DNA from: Prostheceraeus crozeri | Taxonomy: Eukaryota; Platyhelminthes; Polycladida; Euryleptidae | Assembly: GCA_907163375.1 (NCBI GenBank) | Contig: CAJQUW010014395.1 | Span: 372,001 to 436,000 of the forward strand | Direction of reading: 5' to 3' | DNA length: 64,000 bases | In this document: positions 32,111 to 44,200 of the stretch, in pieces | Layout of the letters: the number at the start of each line of letters is the position of its first letter | Numbering within the stretch: position 1 is the stretch's first letter | Program-made: the position numbers and the translations under genes | The notes under the pieces: model-generated | Database searches by the model: none | Told to the model about the DNA's origin: nothing | What the model saw: the letters and a program-made list of their open reading frames with translations, nothing else

Positions 32111-34945
32111 TGGGTTCAGACCCAAAGAAAGCTTCATAAAAAAGCTTTAAGTGTCCGGGGCGGCAGTAAGAGCATTCCAAGAGAGAGAGACTACCTTCTA
32201 TCCTTTTAAGCAATCTGTGTTCGATCAATAATAAGTTTGATGATCTTCACAGCCAAGTCATCGCACTTAACCCCGACATTGTTATCTGCACTGAAACATG
32301 GCTCTCTCCCAAGAATCCAACGCAGAGCATTCAAATGGCAGGATATGAGTGTCATCGCACCGATCGAAAGAATGATTCTGGACGAGGAGGAGTGGCAATC
32401 TGGACAAAGAAGTTTTTGCGCGCTACCCAGATATCCACACCCACTTTTGATGAGGTTGAGGTTTGTTGCATCCAAATCCCTACTTCCAAAATAGTATTCA
32501 CGGGAATGTATATTCCGCCTGGGATCGTCAATTCAAATTTCAAGAGGATTTGTGACACCCTCAGTGACTGTCTTGATCATCATCTCAGTAATCTTCCTCT
32601 TCATCGACTAATCGCGGCTGGTGACTTTAACCGATACAATCGCTCCTTCCTTGAATCTGGATTCTCCTTGATTAATATTGTACGTGGTGCGACTCGACAG
32701 ACTGCCAACCTCGACCTCATTTTCGTGGACAAGAGCTTGTCAAATGACTATCTTCCCGAAAACGTCTCAATTGGTGCTCCAATAGCCGGCTCAGATCATG
32801 CTACTGTTCTTGCTAAGACAAAAGTATTGGTGAAGCAGCGTGTGGTGAAGAAACATATCTTCTATGACTTACGCTTGTCGAACATTCTTGCATTTGAAAG
32901 ATCTTTCCTTGACAATGACTTTTCACGCTTGTATGCTCCGAATGATATCGACACCAAATGTGATATTTTTTATGGATTCATGTATGATGCACTGAAGTTA
33001 ATTCCGCAAACAACAGTCTATTTGACTGACAATGATGCTCCATGGATCTCACCTCTTTTAAAGATCCTGATAAACCGCCGATGGGAGGCTTATCGTGCTC
33101 GAAACTGGCCCTTGTTCAATGGTTTGAAAGTCAAGGTAAAACAAGAAATTCTGAAGGCCAAGCAGTACTACTTTCGCTCTAAATGCTCGGATTCCGCAAG
33201 GGGTCTATGGTCATTCGTCAACATGGAGAGGGGAAAATCTGGAAGAGATCCCAGTGATTGGCTCAGAAACTCCAGTAATCCATCCGAGGTGCTCAATACG
33301 ATCAATGACTATTACTGTAGCATTGCCAACAACTCCAGTTTTGACTTCGTCGACGGGTCTCCAGACGACTGCTGGTTACCTGAGTTAAGTGTTGAGGGCA
33401 TCTGGAGCATTCTTTCACGACTCCCACCAAAGGCAACTGGAAGTGATTCTGTGCCTACTGCAGTTTACAAGAAGTGCTCTCTGGTCCTCGCTGAGCCGAT
33501 CCATCACCTCATCAGTGAATGCCTGCGCCAAAGACGTTTTCCACTGATCTGGAAAATTGGTGACATAATCCCGATCCCCAAAACCTCGGAGAATGTAATA
33601 GAAAAATCCAGACCGATTAGCCTCTTGCCAATTCCAGCCAAGATTGCCGAGCGTGTCATCCTATCAAGCATCCGTCCCCAGCTAACAGCTCACCTTGGTG
33701 CTAATCAATACGGGATTAGGAAGAAATCATCAACAACTCACGCTGTCATCTATGCTCACGATGCCCTAACCAGATTTGCCGATGACCCACATACGGGAGC
33801 CACTATTCTGATCAGCTTTGACCTCTCCAAGGCCTTTGACAGAGTTTGTCACTCAAAGCTGCTTTCCAAGGCCAGTCAGATGAATCTTCCTGCGGGATTT
33901 CTGTTGTTATTGAAGAGCTACTTATCGGACAGGCAACAGAGAGTACGCATTGATGGACAGAAGAGTGAATTGATGAAGGTCACAGGAGGAGTGCCACAGG
34001 GGTCCCTCCTAGGACCTTATTTGTTCGGCATTTATATTTCATCGCTTCAGACTATTTTCCCCTCGAACCACATAATCAAGTATGTTGACGACATTTGTTT
34101 CTTATCAAGAGTCCGAAAGTCCAGCATTCCAAAGGATCTTGCTGAGATCGAAAGTGATCTTGACAATATTTCAGATTGGGTTGCGTCAAATGAATTGACC
34201 TTGAATACGGAGAAAACCACTGGTCTAGTGAATTACCGCGGTGGATTCAAGAGCATTTGCAGTATCGAGGGTGCCATCCCAACTGTCAAGTTCCAAGACA
34301 GCATTCGGTTTCTTGGGGTTCATTTGGATGCGAACCTTGGATGGAGAGGCCATGTAAAGTTCATCGAGAAAAAGTGTGCTCAACGCATGTACATTCTGAG
34401 GCGGGTCAGATCTGTCACTAGTATTGATGACTTCACTACCATTTATCAAGCATTGGTTCGGTCGCTGATAGAGTACTGCTGCCCAGCGTTTGTGGGAATC
34501 TCCTCAACAGACTCAAACCGACTGGAGAAGATTCAGAGGCGCTGTCTGAAAATCAAATCGCGTGATCTGAAGCTGGATGACATTGAAGCTAGAAGATGGT
34601 CGCAAGCTATCAACACCTTCAACAGCCTGGAAAGATTAGAGACTTCCATCAGAGAATTGTTCCCCAGCTATTTACCAAGTGGGCGTCTCGCCGTACCATT
34701 CTGTAGAACTTTGCGTCGTCAAAATTCTTTTTTTCCACGCATTTGTAGCACCCTTTCAAGGTCATCTACGAGACACTAAATGCACGTGACTATTAGTTTT
34801 ATTCTTGCTTTTGTACGCGTATACGAATGTGTTCTTAGTTTCGACTAAACAAAACTGTCATTCTGCTACTTTTATCTGTGTATTTTATTTCTGATTTCTA
34901 TTCGACGATACAATATAAACATTTCTCTCTCTCTCTCTCTAACAA
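32110..34945 (+). mobile_element. Jockey/CR1-type LINE, nearly complete ORF2, no ORF1
   Basis: Continuous ORF2 (32,170-34,779) followed by ~145 bp of 3' UTR that ends in a (CT)n run at 34,924-34,941 instead of poly-A. No ORF1 or 5' UTR is visible, so it is 5'-truncated. It lies head to head against the Penelope-like fragment. Confidence 0.8.
32170..34779 (+). CDS. LINE ORF2: endonuclease plus reverse transcriptase
   Basis: The frame is open from 32,170; the first ATG is 32,335, but endonuclease sequence begins before it (ILLSNLCSINNKF, then PDIVICTETWLS). APE-type endonuclease motifs follow: AAGDFNRYN and AGSDHATV. The reverse transcriptase has KSRPISLLPIPAKI, ISFDLSKAFDRV, TGGVPQGSLLGPYLF and KYVDDICFL (YVDD catalytic box), then a thumb with LIEYCCPAF and LEKIQRRCLKI. 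About 870 codons without a stop suggest a young copy. It would nick target DNA and reverse-transcribe its RNA. Clade is Jockey/CR1 group by motif style; the exact clade is not settled. Confidence 0.85.
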   Translation, partial: EHSKRERLPSILLSNLCSINNKFDDLHSQVIALNPDIVICTETWLSPKNPTQSIQMAGYECHRTDRKNDSGRGGVAIWTKKFLRATQISTPTFDEVEVCCIQIPTSKIVFTGMYIPPGIVNSNFKRICDTLSDCLDHHLSNLPLHRLIAAGDFNRYNRSFLESGFSLINIVRGATRQTANLDLIFVDKSLSNDYLPENVSIGAPIAGSDHATVLAKTKVLVKQRVVKKHIFYDLRLSNILAFERSFLDNDFSRLYAPNDIDTKCDIFYGFMYDALKLIPQTTVYLTDNDAPWISPLLKILINRRWEAYRARNWPLFNGLKVKVKQEILKAKQYYFRSKCSDSARGLWSFVNMERGKSGRDPSDWLRNSSNPSEVLNTINDYYCSIANNSSFDFVDGSPDDCWLPELSVEGIWSILSRLPPKATGSDSVPTAVYKKCSLVLAEPIHHLISECLRQRRFPLIWKIGDIIPIPKTSENVIEKSRPISLLPIPAKIAERVILSSIRPQLTAHLGANQYGIRKKSSTTHAVIYAHDALTRFADDPHTGATILISFDLSKAFDRVCHSKLLSKASQMNLPAGFLLLLKSYLSDRQQRVRIDGQKSELMKVTGGVPQGSLLGPYLFGIYISSLQTIFPSNHIIKYVDDICFLSRVRKSSIPKDLAEIESDLDNISDWVASNELTLNTEKTTGLVNYRGGFKSICSIEGAIPTVKFQDSIRFLGVHLDANLGWRGHVKFIEKKCAQRMYILRRVRSVTSIDDFTTIYQALVRSLIEYCCPAFVGISSTDSNRLEKIQRRCLKIKSRDLKLDDIEARRWSQAINTFNSLERLETSIRELFPSYLPSGRLAVPFCRTLRRQNSFFPRICSTLSRSSTRH

Positions 34946-35226
34946 ACGTATACTACTTAAGTCATTATTCGCGATTCTACTCGATCTACCGAACCGATTC
35001 ATGTGATCTATACCCTACAAAGTTTATTGTATTAAAAATTGAATCCAGCAGCAATTTTGATAAATTTTATATTTTCAGAGTGCTCGTAGCATATTGTCAT
35101 TATGAATATATGACTTTTCATTAGATCTGATATATCGTTTCTGAAAACGTGCTGTGATATTCAATCTCCCACTACAGCAGACACACCTCATTGAAGTTGA
35201 CGAGGGCTTTTGCCGTCGCTAAAACC

Positions 35227-35620
35227 GTGTTCTGTCTGATCTACCTGAGGTTTTTCCCATCAATGATGGAGGGGTAAAACCGAAAACCCGTAAACCTTTC
35301 TCTTCTGAACTGGCCTTTAAAAGAATGAGCCGAATCGGCGGATTTGGTATTTCTATTCTTCCTTACTTAAACTCTACTTAAACTGTAGGATGAAGGATTG
35401 GTCCCTTGGATACTCAGTTAGAATACAAGATACAGCTGTGATCATGAACTTCGTGTGATTGTTATCTACAGAAAAATGACGAGCAGTTGTCTAATTCTGA
35501 GGCTGTAAATGTTCTACAAGTCAGATAAGAGGAGTTTTACACACTCAACGCTATGCAACATATTAGTGAGACTGCCCATAGGAGCAAGAGAAGATTGTTG
35601 ATGATGCAACACTTCCTGGC
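35227..35620. other. Intergenic DNA
   Basis: No gene or repeat recognised between the palindromic element and the next MITE. Confidence 0.4.
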
Positions 35621-36126
35621 ATAGAGTAAGTATATATAGGTAGAGTGTCGACTCAAAAGTGTCTGTATACAGTGAAAATTTTTTATGAAAAGATTCAATT
35701 TCTTGCGGAGATAACGTTCCCGTGGTCCCAAAATTATTTGAGCAGTTCTTAAGAAAGTGAAATTTTTTCCAATTTATATACTACCGAGATGACTCCTCTA
35801 TGTAAGTAGTATGCAGCAAGTTGGATATCAAAAGGAATGAATATTTGCTGATAATCATCCTAACTAAGCGGAAATCAAGCTGATTATCAAGGGAATTTCA
35901 TGATCCGTATTATAATGGAAGTCTTCATGAAAAATCGCGATATTATTCATGCCTTGTTGGCTGAAATTTCATATTTCTAATTCATGAAAGCAATAGCAGG
36001 TCATTGAGTTGACAATTTAAAAATACTATGACACGGACAATCTGTAAAATAATATCATTTCCTTCTGTTTTGCTATCATCATCAATCAATTCCGTTGTAA
36101 TTTCTTCAAAACTGCATAAATATGTA

Positions 36127-37928
36127 CAGGGTGACTCAAAAGTCTTAATCGGGTTTCAAGTCAAGATTTCTCAGTAAGTATTTGCACTACAACCTTAATT
36201 TTTCGTTTATACTGTAGAGGAAGAACCAGAATTTTAGTAACATATCGCAATTTGTGAAAAAAATCAAGTTAGAGGTCGAACTACTTGCTCATTCATTTTA
36301 TGGAGGTCAACCAATTTATCAAATGGTATGAAACATTGTCCGCTTACGATTTGTTTCTCATTGACTACAACCACATGCTAATACTTCATCATTAAATTTG
36401 ATTGATCAAGTGACCTGCTAAGTGTGAACAAGACTTAATGCACATGCGTCCATTGAAATAATAGCGGAAAGTTAATACGAAGGCATAATGAAGAAGGACA
36501 ACAAAGAAGAATGCTAAGCCATCCATTTCCATTAATGTGTGATTGGAAATTATTATAATAATATTATAATATTATTATGATATATTATTATAAAATATTA
36601 TGATAATTATCGAGCTTCTACAATAGCTCAATAGTTATGCATGACGTCAAAATGTCGTTGAATTGAAGCATAGGCATAGATATCTGTGAAAAGACTGATT
36701 TCGGAAACCGTTTAGTACTTAATAGCTGCTGATATTCACTTTTCTATCATAGAAACCAGTGATGTTATCTGTGCAAGATCGGATCAACGTTGTTTTGCTT
36801 ATGGCTAAGCATGAGTCCGTAACTACCGCCCGACGGGAGTGGCAAAGAAATTTCACATCAAAGCCACCTTCTGAAAGCACATTCCGACTTGTGTTTAAGA
36901 AATTTACTGAGACGGGTTCTGTCCAAGATGCTGAGCGAAGTGGTCGCCCATCCTTTGATGAGGATGATGTTTTACGTGTGAAAGAGGAGTTTGAGAACAA
37001 TCCAAGATCGTCGGTGCGGGATGCAGCCAATCAGCTTGACATGCCACGTGAGACTGTTCGACGTACTCTGAAGCGAACAATTGGCATGAAATCATTTCAC
37101 ATTTCCCGTGTTCATGAACTGTTGCCAGACGACTATGAACCAAGGCTTCAGTTTTGTGAAAAAATTAGCCGGCTATGTGATGATCCCAGCTTCATCCACA
37201 AGCTATGTTTTTCTGACGAGGCCATCTTTCGTCTGAATGGCAAAATTAACAGTCACAACTGTGTGATTTGGGACTATGAGAATCCACATTTATGTGACGA
37301 GATTCCTCTAAAGTCGAAAGGCTTGGTGGTCTGGGCGGCCATGTTTTGCGACCGGATCATCGGACCTTACTTCTTTGAAACAACGGTGACGAAAGACTCC
37401 TATCTCGAGATGCTGAGGGATTATTTCATTCCTGAACTGAAGAGACTACGAAGATTTTCCACGACAGTCTTTCAACAAGATGGCGCTCCTTCTCATTGGG
37501 GTCTGAATGTGAGAGAATTTCTCAACATCCAATTCCCTAATCGATGGATTGGCAGGAACGGTCCCATCCACTGGCCAGCTAGGAGCCCAGATTTGACGCC
37601 TCTTGATTATTTTTTGTGGGATCATATCAAGGGGATGGTGTACAAGAATAGGCCAACAGACAACGAAGAACTGCGAGTGAAGATTGCAGAAGCAGTCCAG
37701 TCCGTGACGAAAGTCACGATCAACAAGACTTTTGAAAACTTTCAAAAAAGAGTCATTCTTTGTAATGAAGTTAACGGAGCTCACTTCCAGCATATATTGT
37801 AAAAATGCAAGTCTCTTTGGAAATTCTGGTTCTTCCTCTACAGTATAAACGAAAAATTGAGTTTGTAGTGCAAATACTTACAGAGAAATCTCAATTTGAA
37901 ACCCGATTAAGACTTTTGAGTCACCCTG
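36127..37928 (+). mobile_element. Mariner-like element, apparently intact
   Basis: 1,802 bp between TA dinucleotides (36,125-36,126 and 37,929-37,930). Terminal inverted repeats of about 115 bp start CAGGGTGACTCAAAAGTCTT and are about 90% alike. One uninterrupted transposase frame lies inside. Intact frame and ends suggest a recent, possibly active copy. Confidence 0.9.
36759..37802 (+). CDS. Mariner-like transposase
   Basis: About 347 residues from 36,759 (an ATG at 36,762 is the likely true start). The N-terminal helix-turn-helix part has ARREWQRNF and ESTFRLVFKKF, then TGSVQDAERSGRPSF, a second helix-turn-helix (SSVRDAANQLDMPRETVRRT) and the catalytic core. Acidic residues are seen in CFSDEAIF, FQQDGAPSHW and WPARSPDLTPLDYFLW, with 36 residues between the second and third Asp by my count. 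C-terminal basic residues follow. It cuts and pastes the element at TA sites in the nucleus. This length and spacing suit the DUF4817-type Tc1/mariner group. Confidence 0.9.
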   Translation: MMLSVQDRINVVLLMAKHESVTTARREWQRNFTSKPPSESTFRLVFKKFTETGSVQDAERSGRPSFDEDDVLRVKEEFENNPRSSVRDAANQLDMPRETVRRTLKRTIGMKSFHISRVHELLPDDYEPRLQFCEKISRLCDDPSFIHKLCFSDEAIFRLNGKINSHNCVIWDYENPHLCDEIPLKSKGLVVWAAMFCDRIIGPYFFETTVTKDSYLEMLRDYFIPELKRLRRFSTTVFQQDGAPSHWGLNVREFLNIQFPNRWIGRNGPIHWPARSPDLTPLDYFLWDHIKGMVYKNRPTDNEELRVKIAEAVQSVTKVTINKTFENFQKRVILCNEVNGAHFQHIL

Positions 37929-38054
37929 TATATCTCACATTTTGAAACAATTCTGACTGCATCTCCCTTGAGTTCATTTAATAAAATCGAAAGTGTGTAC
38001 ACATTGGGGATTTAATAAATGCGGAGTTGCCACTCCACCTAGCATTTACTCTAT

Positions 38055-39190
38055 GCTTCCGGATGTCAACAACAGAAATGTGTGGGAGGGAAAGAATATA
38101 AGTACCACGGATTCTGTATTTTAATAAGTGAACATCCAAAACAGTGTTTTCCGTCTGGAAAGATCTGACGTCGATAGTGAAGTGATATTGTTTCTAAAAT
38201 AGTCTACGACACCCCTTTCCCTGCATTATATTTACAAGAATTTCTGTAGCTATTCAACAAGGTTTCCACGCATTGAAGATTCCAAAAATTGATTTTTTGA
38301 AGACTTTGCCCAATCTTTGTACAATCACGTTAACATCAAGCATTGTATACACCCCAGAGCAACAACAGAAAAACAGATATATTGGATGTCCGGGCTAATC
38401 ACTAAAAGGCTAATTTTTATTTAAAAATTATGAAAAGAATCGAGTCAAATCAGAAATGTCTAAAAAAGACATCAATAAGAAAAAGAAAGACTGCCAGAAC
38501 TGGTGGTGGCGTGCTGTGATAATCCCGCTTCGCAAATTAACGAATTCGATGAGGAGGATGTGGAGCTTCTGTGGCTTTCAATGCGTCTAGCAGCTGACTC
38601 CCCGATTGTTGTTGCAAACACACATCTTTCGCCTGATGGAAGCACTTGAAGTAACTGAAAGACTCACATTATCCTTTGTGGTACAGACGCACGACAGACA
38701 GACAGACGCAGGAACTCCCTTTCACCATCCATTTTGTCAAACTTTTTGTACAGCTCTGCCTTTGTGCCTTGATGAACTATTTTTAAACCTCCCTTTATGA
38801 AACACAATCAGCCAGCTGTTTCATCCAAATATATGCAATCATAAACTCTCAATATGTGGAAGTGACCGCAGATTTTCAATATTTCGTTTTGTGATGGTTG
38901 GGTTGAAATGTGATTTTCTCAAAGTCGTCTATCACAGATCTAATTCCAAGTTTCCCTAGACCGCATGGGGCCCGTTCTGAAAAATTGAAAAAATTTCGAT
39001 ATGGCGTACATGATGCCTATCAAAGCTTCATGAAGGCAAGCTACCGCATAATCTGAAGATTCAGTTTGATAGTCAAATGCCTCATAAAACAAGTTGACGC
39101 ATCAACACAAAAGACAAGCCTACAAACAAATATTGATTGAAAGAAATTTATTATAAAGAAATTTTAAGTAGTGTATCAAATTGACACTTG
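38055..39190. other. Intergenic DNA
   Basis: No gene recognised. A 64-codon plus frame near 38,606 is not convincing. Confidence 0.35.
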
Positions 39191-39239
39191 CGAACTACTC
39201 TTTGGCTCACCGACAGGTCCCGAGATACCGTTGTTTAGA

Positions 39240-40130
39240 CGATTTAGAACAAGGCGGAACTGTTTAGACAAGGCATCTGTCATTACACTTAATGATGAAG
39301 GACCATTCAATGGAGTGAATCGCGTAGAGTAGCTTGCATGTGATCGACGTCCGAGTAGTCATCCGGATCCCATCTGATTGAAGACTATTTCGAGCTCCTT
39401 GAACTCTCTCTTGTCTATCTGGGAGGCTATGACAGGGATCTTCCGCGTTTCAGGGCCCGGGGCATATCATCAAGCAGGATGGATGGCAAAGGCCATCTAC
39501 ATTCTGAAGATAGCCCTGATTTCACAACAGCTGGAGCTCACGAAATCAGAAAAACGGGGATCAAGTTCGGCTGGCCGATTTTGTAGGGTTTCTCTACGTC
39601 AGGTTCTGTTATGAGGCACCCGTCTCGACTTTCGCCCCAAAAAATGACCTTAGAATTCTCGGCAAGTCTCCAAGAGTTTGTGGACAAGAAGCTAGGATTG
39701 GTGGCAGAGAAATCACTTAAAAGACACTCTGGCACCTCTCAAAGCAAGGAGTGGTGCTCGCGTTCTTTGATCGAGTGTCTTCCGATGAGAGGGAATGATT
39801 AAGAATCTAGCGACTCCTGAAACCTCAAAACCAGTCAAAGGACTCGATGCGAAGAACTTCACTCTTCCGGAAAATCTTCACGACTTGATAACAAGCCCAA
39901 CTTAAGAGGCGATTGAGTTATTAACTGGAAAGCATGTCCCCATCCAAACCTTCAGCTGCAAGATGCTCGCATTGTCGGATGCCTGCAAGTCGCCAATGAT
40001 GCAGCACAGAGAGATGTTGTGCTGATTCAAAGACTTCAAAACGGAACGAGAAGAGAGGCAGAAGCAATTTATCCTCAGGGTTATTCAACATGATCGAAAG
40101 ACCACAAAGAGAACAAAGAATGGAATATTA
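39240..40130 (+). pseudogene. Decayed gene of a widespread unnamed repeat family
   Basis: Pieces in several frames match a protein pattern I recall from many invertebrate repeat-derived predictions: GPGAYHQAGWMAKAIYILKI (39,450-39,515), YEAPVSTFAPKNDLRIL (about 39,605-39,655), WHLSKQGVVLAFFDRV (about 39,730-39,780) and a region resembling KNFTLPENL. The frame changes at least twice and stops interrupt it. It has no known function and the family is unnamed to me. It is probably a dead transposon gene. Confidence 0.4.
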
Positions 40131-40828
40131 ATTGCAATTAATATTAACTCCTCCGTACTGACTTTATAAATCTTCTTATATTCTTCCTTCGGAATTTTCT
40201 AAATTGTTTGGAAATTTTCAGCTGAATACAGCTTGTTGCATTTAAAGATTTTCTGACAGCCGTCTTAGATTGGAATGAGAATAGGCATGCAGCAAGAAGT
40301 CCTGCCAATCTGTGCGACCAGCAAAACTTGTTAATCAAGCCAATCGGTGGCCAAGACACAGGGCAAATCCGTGCTGACAATTTTTGAAGTACCTTTTCAT
40401 TTTTTTAACCATACAACATGAACCTTCCGGAATGAAAACCTACTTGGCAAGTGTACAATTATTTACTCAAATGTTAGGCATTGCAACTCGCACGGAAAAT
40501 TAATGATGTTAATGACACTTCCGCATGAGGATTTTCAATGACACGGACCTCCTGGATATAGCATCATGCTTTCTAGCCCAAGACAGATAAGTGGAATGCC
40601 AGTACCGATAAGATATGCCTCCTCATTTCAGTTTGATATTCATGCATTAAACTGAATATTCAAAGCTGTGTAGTTTTGAACCAAACAACAATTTCGAAAC
40701 CCAGTTCAAGAGCATAGCATCAGTGTTGTCATGTATATCAACTTTTATAAGTGCATAATTACATCATCACAAATGAAAAGTTTGAACGGTGTAATTTCGA
40801 TGCACATGTAAATGAAATTTCAACATTA
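40131..40828. other. Intergenic DNA downstream of the CUB gene
   Basis: No gene seen. It would contain the 3' UTR of the most distal CUB terminal exon on the minus strand. Confidence 0.4.
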
Positions 40829-41232
40829 TTAAACTTCTGAAAAAGTGGCAAAGAAACCCCTTCCCCTTTCCGATGTAGCTGCTTTGAATTGAACGGTCAT
40901 GGTATCGCCAGTTGAAAATCGCGTTCCAGGTGAATCCTGATTGTACCAAGTATCGATCTCATTGGCATCCCAAATGGGACCACTATACAAAGTCAAGAAA
41001 TCCCAAGTAAATAATCCTCCTTTTCGTAGGTCAAATGATTTGAATTCGATGCGCACTCTCTTGCCCCTGGATGCTTTAAGCTCCCAAAAGCATTCAATAT
41101 TTCTTGGGTATAACGTTGAGCCATCGTAATCTTTGTGAGATTGAATTGATCCGGACTGATAAATTCGTTTTGGTCCGCCACATGGAGTTTCAGGTGGTGG
41201 AGGAAAAGTAATCCATGAAGGAATTGTAAAAT
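40829..41232 (-). CDS. Distal terminal exon encoding a CUB domain
   Basis: An acceptor (ATGTTTCAG) precedes the exon at 41,232. It reads from a split codon as FTIPSWITFPPPPETPCGG and ends FFATFSEV-stop at 40,829. One CUB domain (extracellular beta-sandwich that binds proteins or glycans) is visible: CGGPKRIYQSGSIQSH, YPRNIECFWEL, VRIEFKSFDL, FTWDFLTLYSGP, DTMTVQFKAA and GFFATF. The first Cys pair is present, but the second pair is absent (RFSTGDT replaces QCSNNDT of the other copy). It is homologous to the exon at 44,985-45,403, with the same phase and leader peptide, so it looks like an alternative last exon. Confidence 0.7.
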
Positions 41233-44200
41233 CTGAAACATAATCGTGATCGTTAAAAATATAATTGCTGAAACTTTATGACAAAGAGCAACAACAACAA
41301 GAGAGCATCAGAATTCATAAAATTGTTTATCCCTGCCGAGCATTTCCAACAGATCGGAAGATTTAAAGCACGAATTTCGTGATCAATCTTGTTCAATAGA
41401 AAAGAAATGAATCAGTTTATTGAAGGCGATATTTTCGACACTTCACCCTCACAGTAGTACCATTATACTTGTTATTTTTTTGCTAACAGTCCAAATGTGG
41501 ATAATTGCGTGATGTATATTAGATAGTAGGCCTGACAATATTCATGCATTTCATATTGCTTCATAAAATCCATAAGTATGTTAGAAAGTTCAAGTGCCAT
41601 GACAGGGACATGTCAAGATCAGCAAAATGTCAAAATGAACAAATACGCAGATCGTGGACTCAGACTTACACAACATTTCTCCAATGCGAATATATAAATT
41701 GTGACCATTTATCCTTCACTAAAATCTTGCCATTCACTAAAATCTTTCCAGAATCGGGCTGTCGACCAAGAATATGTATACAGTGAGCAAGTGCTACTGA
41801 TAGACTTTTAAGAATATCAGACATTATGAAGACACGAGAGAAAGGTTGGACAGCTTACGAAAAAGACCCACCACAGCCAGAATCCACAATTGTTAATTAA
41901 TCAACTCGAAAGTTCAGCTTTCAGCTGTAGAGTCTCTTGAAGAACCGCAAATCCTAGCAATCTTGTTCAAGCATCAGATAACAAATTTTGCTAGAGTACG
42001 GGCTCATTAAAATTTCATAAGGCGTTATTTCTTAATCGATTTTCATGCAAATAGTAATTAACTGTTACATTTAAAGTAAGCATCTCATTACGAAAGTGCT
42101 CGTCAAATATATTGATAATATCTGCATCGTATAGATGCAGCATTTATCCAAGTATAAAATATTCATAATGTCAATTCACAGCTCTATGCTCGCAAAAGTC
42201 ACTGACATTGACCGGCAGAAAAATGCTTACTTTTGAGGGGTCACATTTTTCACTTTCATGTTCCTGAGTGGGCACAGTTTTTAAAAATGTCTAATAAAAA
42301 CATGAATGAACAATTTCTTAAATTTTTCACAAAATATTCGATTGCAACACTCGCTTCCTAGTCTAATTATTTCACATGTTCACTAATTATTCAGCAACCG
42401 GTACATTTGTCGAAAAAATCGTCTTTTTCACTATCGTTACAAAAATGAACATAAAAAGCAGTATATATGAGGACAATAAAAGCGATCTATCTGCACATTT
42501 CAAGCAAAATCATTCCTCGTCTCTTACCATTAATGATTTCAATTTGAACAGTGTTAATCATTATCAAGGTTCTATGTCTACATGTATCTACTATAAATAA
42601 TCTGCAAGAATATTGAATGCATTGCCCAATGCCAACAAGAAATCAATAGAAACTATGAATTATGTTGAGTAGGCTACTCTCTTCGTTGTCTGTTTTGCAT
42701 TTCACTCGTGCTCTGAGTTCATCTTGTTTATTGAACCATGTCCGTGATCAAGTCGTCTGAACGACCAAGCGTCGGGCTCTATCTTATATCTTTCTATTAC
42801 AAGATAACTTCGATTGTTGGGAGATCTTCTCATCTTTTTTTTACAAAAATAGAGATACATGGCACACCTCTTGTGTGCGCGACAATCAGTGATCAGCATA
42901 TAATCAAAAAATTTTCTGAAATGCACTTTCATTCATTGCATAACATCAAATCACGAATTTATCAATTATTTTATTATAGACGGGCGGGAGAAATTCTGAG
43001 CACCTCCTCGATGCAACAATAGCTATCCATTCGCTGGTCTACATGTACAGTGCATTTTTATGTGAAAGTGATCCTTGCTATTTATTGTGCGTAATTGAAC
43101 TGTGGTACAATGTGGAAAATTGGAGGCAACAATGTATCCCGTAATAATGATATCTCTATCGATACATGTGAAGGATATTTTTGAAATTTCAATCAGCGTA
43201 TATGTACATGTGTATTCATGGCATTGCTGCCCAGTTCATTTAAATTACGCACAATATTATTAACAAAGCTTTTTTCGGGCAACAATGTAGGACATTTCGT
43301 GCCCTAAAATGTCCTACATTGCTGCCCTCAAAAATCCATGTTAGTAATAATAATAATACCTTTTTTCATTGAAGAAATCAAAATCAGTAACAAAAGATGA
43401 CAATAGCTGAGCATACAAGTTTCGTTCATATACAAATACAGTTTGGATGCATAATTAGCTAAACAAGATCAAGCAAATTATTGAAGATGATTATAATAAA
43501 TATGTTATTATGATTATGATTAATTATGAGTATAATATTCTAATGTTATATTGTCAGCTCTGTAGTTGGAACGAGACAGTTTTTAAGATGTTATCATATA
43601 TTGATGTTGTTCATCTTATAGAAGTTTTCGAGTGCTATCCGGCAGTTATCTCGAGGCCCAAAAGAAGAATCATCTATTCAAAAGTAGGGGAATATCAAGT
43701 TAACTTAAATTAGTTCTATGACAAATAGATTCCTAATTAACTTCTCTTTGTTCAAGGCTGAGAGCTTCTCCAGATTACACGGAACTCAAATATGTAATCA
43801 ATATATGTATATACATCAAACATTTTTTCACAATCACTCTATTGATATCAGAAGGAGATTAAAAACAAGCTTAAAAATGATATTCACCTTCAACTATTAA
43901 TCTCATCATTCATCATCTCTCATACCAGATCAATGCTTGGTATTACAACTATACTCAGTCTGTCCTGACGATGCGATCTGAATGAGTGAACTATTGGCTT
44001 GCTGTTGACTACAATAAATTTACACACACTGAAAAGCAATTCTGCTTTTCTCTTATTACTACTAGCAAAGATATACAACTCAGCACAACCTGTTTATATC
44101 TGCATTGGATCATCACATCATATCCTTTCAGTGTATGTATGTAAAATATAACTAATCATATGTATATTTTAAACTAACATCAATAGTATGATTCTTTTAC

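Larger units (their letters stand above)
30674..35226. mobile_element. Palindromic element filled by a Penelope-like fragment and a LINE
   Basis: The left block 30,674-31,080 and right block 34,977-35,226 are inverted copies: TTTTAGCGACGGCAAAAGCC at 30,674 matches the end at 35,226. A middle block (CTACGAGCACTCTGAAAAT) and the inner GGTATAGATCAC / CGATCTACCGAACCGATT block also pair. They differ by indels, so the host element is older than its passengers. The interior between 31,290 and 34,945 is retroelement sequence. Confidence 0.6.
35621..38054. mobile_element. ~630 bp MITE split by a mariner-like element
   Basis: Terminal inverted repeats ATAGAGTAAGTA...TAGGTAGAGTG at 35,621 and the complement ending at 38,054. 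The element reappears inverted at 58,614-59,217 without the mariner, which gives its uninterrupted form. It is noncoding. Confidence 0.7.
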
